Source of the DNA: Typha latifolia
Lineage: Eukaryota; Streptophyta; Magnoliopsida; Poales; Typhaceae
DNA length: 64,000 nt
Direction of reading: 5' to 3'
Assembly (NCBI GenBank): GCA_019914945.1
Contig: CM034101.1
Location: forward strand, 18,301,188 to 18,365,187
Shown: positions 59,561-64,000 of the stretch, piece after piece
Numbering within the stretch: position 1 is the stretch's first letter
How the letters are laid out: each line of letters opens with the position of its first letter
Program-made: the position numbers and the translations under genes
The notes under the pieces: generated by a model
What the model was told of the DNA's origin: nothing
Seen by the model: only the letters and a program-made list of their open reading frames with translations
Databases searched by the model: none

Positions 59561-62500
59561 ATGGATCCTCCAAGAGAATCATCATCTCCTGATAAGCCAT
59601 CATTTCGTAAGCTCACAAATGATGCAGCTAACAGAAAATACCGACGCCATTCCCCTGCAGCTGGATCAGAGTCATCTTCCTCTGATGGTTAGTTGCTCCA
59701 CTTTGACTGCTATATTGTAGCAAACTTTCAATCCTGCTTTCCCATCTTTGAACTGTTACGCAGCTTTGGTATGACTAAGGTGTCAGTTTAGCTAATTTGT
59801 TTATGAGATTGTTTAGGCTAAGTTAGATACCTTCTAAGTTGGTGTGTTATATCATGTATGATCTTTGCGGACTGTTGTTATTGGTTGAGTTAGAAGCATT
59901 CATATATAATAGCACTGTATAAACTCAAAGATTGTGGTTTCTATAATGTTCTGGGGCCTTCGTATTTGCTTTCTTTTGTTTCTTAGCATCCAATGAGTAA
60001 GTATTTGAAACTCCCTGCAACAAGCTTGCTTTTAGTGTTGTTGCTGGATATTGCTGGCACTCTACTGTGTCACAACAATTAAATTCTTGCTTCGACATGC
60101 ACTTGCTGGCTGCTTTTGAAATCAGATAATATATGTGAAGGAATTATTTTGAAAGGTCATCGTTGATTATTACCTAAAGGCACATAACTTGGGTGGCCTT
60201 AGATGCTACTATATTTTATTTGAGTTAGCTAGGCGATTGAACATTATATCATGTCATTGTATTGGAATTTGGACGTGTTGATTGCCATAGTTATTTGAGA
60301 ATTATCTGCATGTGGCCTCTTCTTTATTCTTTTTCCTTATATGCCTGATAATTTGTGTTGGTTAACAGTGAGACTGCCATCCTTTTCTTAAAGGAAAAAA
60401 GAAACATGTTGTATCTTGAAAAAATTCTGTGACATCCCTAAGCATAGGAACTTTTATCATGTGAACTCCGGGGAGAGATCTAATTACTATCAAATGGAAT
60501 AATTTGTGGAAGATAAGTCAACAAGCATATTTTAAGTTGTAACTCAAAATCTTACCTACTTGGCTGACTATTGCATATCATGCTGCAGGTCTTCTGTTCA
60601 TTTTTAGTAATAAAACTTTTTTTCTTTTACGATATTGTTTGAAAATCACCATAAAATAAATGGCCATTCTCTTTTGAACTTCTATCAACGCTAGTCAATT
60701 ATTACTCCAGTTGACAAGAACATGATTACATGACATTGCTGTCATGGTTGCTAACCTTGTTCAACAATGGGTTTCGACTCACTGACAGGCAGTCCTAAAC
60801 GTCAAAGGAGTCGCAGTCCAGTCCATCCCAAGGAAGAGCGGTCTAAGATGTATGATGATAGGCGGAGCAAAGATCATGAAAAAGAAATTGACAGGGAGTC
60901 AACTCGTAACAGGTCCAGCAGAGGCCATGAGTCTCATAATGATAGGCATTTGTATGGAAATTCCCGTGAATCCCGTAAGCATGATGACTATAGCAGGTAC
61001 CACCGTCGTGCCGATGAGGATGATAGGGGTTATCACAGGTTTTCACGATCAGGCCGAGAATCAAGGACTGACACACGTTCTGATAACAAGAGGCATGATG
61101 CCATATCTGATAGATCTCGTGATAGTTGGCGAAGCATTGATGATCACTCTAGAGAAAAGTCTGACAATATGGAGCGTAGGAGCAAGGATAGAGATAGAGA
61201 ACCTGTTATGCAAGAGCATCACAAATATGATGAGAAAGGCTATGAGAAATCTATGCCTGAAAGCAGACAGATGAACTCAACCAGAGATTATGGTAAGAAC
61301 AGAGATCGTGATCGATACAGAGATAGAGGGGCTGAAGATGACAAGACCGATCGATACAGGAGCCCGGGAAAATATAGGAATGATCATGCATCTTCGCATG
61401 AGGAGTCCCGGGGCCACTTGAAAGAAACTAGAAAGAGTAAGGAATTTGATGGGCAAGAGGATCTGCTAAAGAGAAAGCAAAATGACCAGGAAAGTGAAAA
61501 GCATAACTCCAGGACTAAGGAGGGAGCAATAGAAAAAGAGAATAGAGGTTTAATTGATTCCCATGAGGGGGATGGGAGAAACAAATACTCGGAGAAAGCT
61601 TCCAATAAGAATGAAAGTTCATTTTCTTCAGCAGAAAAATTTAAGCTTACTACTTCAGAAGTTGGTGAGAAGATTATCAGCTCTAAATCTAATTAACCTT
61701 CTGTGCTCAAAGCTTTTCTTCATTAACAACCATCGATCCTTCTTGTATTTCTTATGATCCAACTTTAGGAAATCCTATTGATGACAAGCCATCCTCATGT
61801 TCAAAACTGGTCAAGGAGGGATCTGAGAGAGTCACTTCTGAAACTCTGAGCTCAACTGCAAATCAGGCTGGAGCTTCGGGCGATGTTGATGCGGCAAAAG
61901 TTGCAGCTATGAAAGCTGCTGAATTAGGTGGGTATTATTTATTTCTTGCTATTAAATGGAGTCTGCATATTAAATATACGATTTCCATTTTCCATTATAA
62001 GATAGATAATCAATCTATAATTGTTTCTCCGTAACATGCAAAAGTTGCATATTAAATGAACAGCCTGCCACCATTTCCTTGTAATGTGGGGCTCATTGAT
62101 GTTGTGTTTACATGACCGGCTGCCCCTGTGCTGCAGTAAATAGGAATCTTGTAGGGGTTGGAGCAGTTGGAGGCAGTGGATACTTGTCTACTGATCAGAA
62201 GAAGAAGCTGCTGTGGGGTAGCAAAAAGAACAACTCAGCAGAAGAAGTAATGTCTCTAAAATGCTGTATTGCATACAAAGTTTAGTTAGTTTATCATATT
62301 GATGACTTATCACCTCTTTCAAAGAACCTCATTTTTATTTAGACCTTGAACGTACACAATGTTGCAGACTGCTAATCGCTGGGATTTAAATCTGTTTGCT
62401 GACCGCGAGCGCCAGGAGAAGTTTAACAAGCTCATGGTAATTTCTGACTCTCTTTTCTCTAGTCATGGAGTTATAAAGAAAGGGTAAAAAAGAGAGCTGA

Positions 62501-62766
62501 TAGCCGTCTTTCTTTACAAGACTATTTCCAAGCTGTAAACCTTTCTTTTGTATTTCACTCCTTACTGACACTTTTTTAGAGTCTGAGGTTGCCTTGGTAC
62601 CTATGGCCAATTGTAGGGTGTGAAGGGGAACACAGTTCCGGAGCACAAGCCTGTCGACGACAATGTCGAAGTCAAGAAGCGGGAGGAGCTCGATATGGAC
62701 TTAGAAAAGCAATACACTGCCGGACTGCGCAGAAGAGACGGTCGAACAGTTGGTCTTGGTCTCTAA
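59561..62766 (+). CDS. RSRC2-like arginine/serine-rich nuclear protein
   Basis: A plant counterpart of arginine/serine-rich coiled-coil protein 2, linked by homology to pre-mRNA splicing. Exons 59561-59687, 60789-61664, 61769-61927, 62137-62246, 62368-62436 and 62617-62766 give 496 aa, in frame with GT-AG introns. The N-terminus is Ser-rich (SSSPDKPSFRKLTND), then QRSRSPVHPKEERS. A long charged RD/RS/KE-rich stretch (residues about 55-330) is encoded by the single 876-nt exon. The C-terminal SMAP-type domain is clear: KVAAMKAAELVNRNLVGVG, SGYLSTDQKKKLLWGSK, RWDLNLFADRERQEKFNKLM, then GVKG and the tail RRDGRTVGLGL. A likely non-coding first exon lies about 1.1 kb upstream. Retention of the 61665-61768 intron would stop at 61694, before the SMAP domain. 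The gene is divergent from RECQL2. Confidence 0.93.
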
Positions 62767-63491
62767 TGATCTCAGGCTTCATGTTATTTAATTCAAAACG
62801 AACCTCGAAAAATACTTTGTACAAAGTTTTATGTGCTCTATTTGGGTGTGGGAGAACTGTTCCTTGGTTGCTTTTGAAGAACCATCTAGAACTTATTTGG
62901 TTGTTGAAAGTATCACCTTCGAACTCAATTTTGAGTACAAGACCATTCATACGTAGTTCTGAACCCGTCTCCAAACTTTGTGAGACTGAAGTTGCATCCT
63001 CGCAAATTTGGTTTCAGCTAGGAGTTTTTAGTTTTTCACCAAACTAGTCGCACCTAATTTAATATCAGATTATACTCAGCATTTTATTTAAGAAGAGAAA
63101 ATATTAATGTGTTCAATAATTTTTTTTAACATATAAAACAGATGTTCTATGTGTAGTAATAAAATAACAAATTATGATAGACTTAGTCGAATCTTTCAGT
63201 GTCATTTTTCAAAAGAAAATTTAAATAAGTTTAGCATTTTACGGAAAGAAATTATTAATAATATTAGTATTTTATTTTATTACATTTATATATAAATAGT
63301 AAATTTATTAATATTTTATATAAAGTTGAAATGCGTAAAAAGGTTTATCGACAGCTACATTCAAGGTTTTTCCTTATTTTCTTCCTAAGCAGGAAATTAG
63401 TCGGGGGGTGGGCTCTCATGTCGTTTGGTTGGATAAATTTTGGTGCCCTCAGCAATCACCATAGTTGCGCTTTTATGGCCTCTTGGACAGG

Positions 63492-63527
<36 letters not shown>

Positions 63528-63714
63528 CTTCATTACGTAGTCAATCGCTGCTGCATACACAAGACGAGATCTAAATCACACAAATCTAAAACTGACATTG
63601 TCACTCAAAGCCAAAACTTTCATCATCATTATCATCATCATCATCATCGCCAAGAAGAAGAAGATTTTATAAAAAAAAATTAAAATTAAAAAAGGCAGTC
63701 AGGTTAGGAGGACA
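62767..63714. other. Convergent 3' flanks of the RSRC2-like gene and SAUR
   Basis: About 950 bp of AT-rich 3' flank with a (TA)n run at 63496-63522 and a short (ATC)n near 63620-63648. No gene is supported. Confidence 0.6.
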
Positions 63715-64000
63715 TCAAGCCCTAAAACAGCCAGCAAAGCTCGGCAGATGGAGATAGGTACTGTGGCGGCGATGGTGTTGCACGCCGCTGCTGCTATTCT
63801 CACGCTCGATAAGTCCCTGGACATGTCGAAAGTGTTCGACGCTGCATGGTATGGCGATCGCACCCTCGTGCTCGTACCCATACGTGCTCTCCGCCTCTTC
63901 TAGCAGCTCCACGAACATGGGATGGTTCAGGTGCCCCACCGGTATCTCTACACGCCTCTGCTCCTCTCCCACCGCCCCCACGCGCACCACCAGGTGTCCC
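63715..64000 (-). CDS. SAUR auxin-responsive protein, 5' end cut by window
   Basis: Small auxin-up RNA proteins inhibit PP2C-D phosphatases and so promote acid growth. The frame stays open to the right edge of the window, so the N-terminus is missing; 94 codons are visible before the stop. The SAUR core is plain: GHLVVRVG, EEQRRVEIPVGHLNHPMF, ELLEEAESTYGYEHEGAI and AIPCSVEHF. There is no intron, as usual for the family. The C-terminus carries a His-rich stretch (VQHHRRHSTYLHL). Which SAUR subgroup it belongs to cannot be judged without the N-terminus. Confidence 0.92.
   Translation of the reverse strand, partial: GHLVVRVGAVGEEQRRVEIPVGHLNHPMFVELLEEAESTYGYEHEGAIAIPCSVEHFRHVQGLIERENSSSGVQHHRRHSTYLHLPSFAGCFRA

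Noticed and set aside
60843..61076. Minus-strand and second-frame ORFs inside the RS-rich exon
   Set aside because: They result from the skewed RS/RD codon composition. The sense frame is continuous for 876 nt and joins conserved SMAP exons.
1..64000. CRISPR arrays, operons, tRNA or rRNA genes
   Set aside because: The repeats are microsatellites or MITEs without spacer structure. Genes have introns and individual promoters. I could not identify a tRNA or rRNA by eye, though a tRNA scan was not possible.

Overview
The window is nuclear DNA from a flowering plant. Its genes have many introns (2 to 20 exons), canonical GT-AG junctions, plant-specific families (GRF, SAUR, PGG, TL29, tocopherol methyltransferase), AT-rich introns and intergenic DNA, many TA/GA microsatellites and small foldback elements of MITE type. 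The non-GC-rich coding exons argue against a grass. A non-grass monocot such as a pineapple- or palm-like genome is my guess, but the sequence alone does not settle this. No bacterial, viral, CRISPR or ribosomal features were seen.

Layout: 1-9080 is mostly intergenic, with microsatellites, one MITE and one unassigned short ORF near 3.1-3.5 kb. 9081-12945 (-) is a growth-regulating factor (GRF) with QLQ and WRC domains and a miR396 target site. 13311-17939 is intergenic. 17940-18727 (-) is a small protein with a degenerate EF-hand. It is divergent, across 373 bp, from a basic, repeat-containing KOKOPELLI-like gene at 19101-21885 (+). Two tandem PGG-domain membrane protein genes follow (22.6-23.2 and 25.6-26.1 kb). 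26705-30686 (+) is gamma-tocopherol methyltransferase (VTE4), with two alternative first exons. 31583-33368 (-) is a conserved plant coiled-coil protein with a membrane anchor. 36844-41121 (-) is the signal recognition particle receptor beta subunit, divergent from TL29/APX4 at 41923-46064 (+). 47231-57502 (-) is the 20-exon RecQ helicase RECQL2, divergent from an RSRC2-like RS-rich nuclear protein at 59561-62766 (+). A SAUR gene (63715 to beyond the right edge, -) closes the window.

The genes do not form a pathway; this is an ordinary stretch of plant euchromatin. VTE4 and TL29 both act in plastids. GRF and SAUR are growth regulators. RECQL2 and the RSRC2-like protein are nuclear DNA/RNA factors. 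The exon structures were assembled by hand from splice sites, and each gives one continuous reading frame of the length expected for its family.

Most interesting points: the duplicated VTE4 first exon, which would give a plastid form and a form without a transit peptide from the same downstream exons; the frameshifted upstream start that became an overlapping uORF in one PGG copy; a probable GC-AG intron plus a lost EF-hand in the small gene at 18 kb; an internal repeat and a His/Tyr tract in the KOKOPELLI-like protein; a long near-perfect hairpin in an intron of the SRP receptor gene; a MITE family with five copies in the window; and a microsatellite filling a 77-nt RECQL2 intron.
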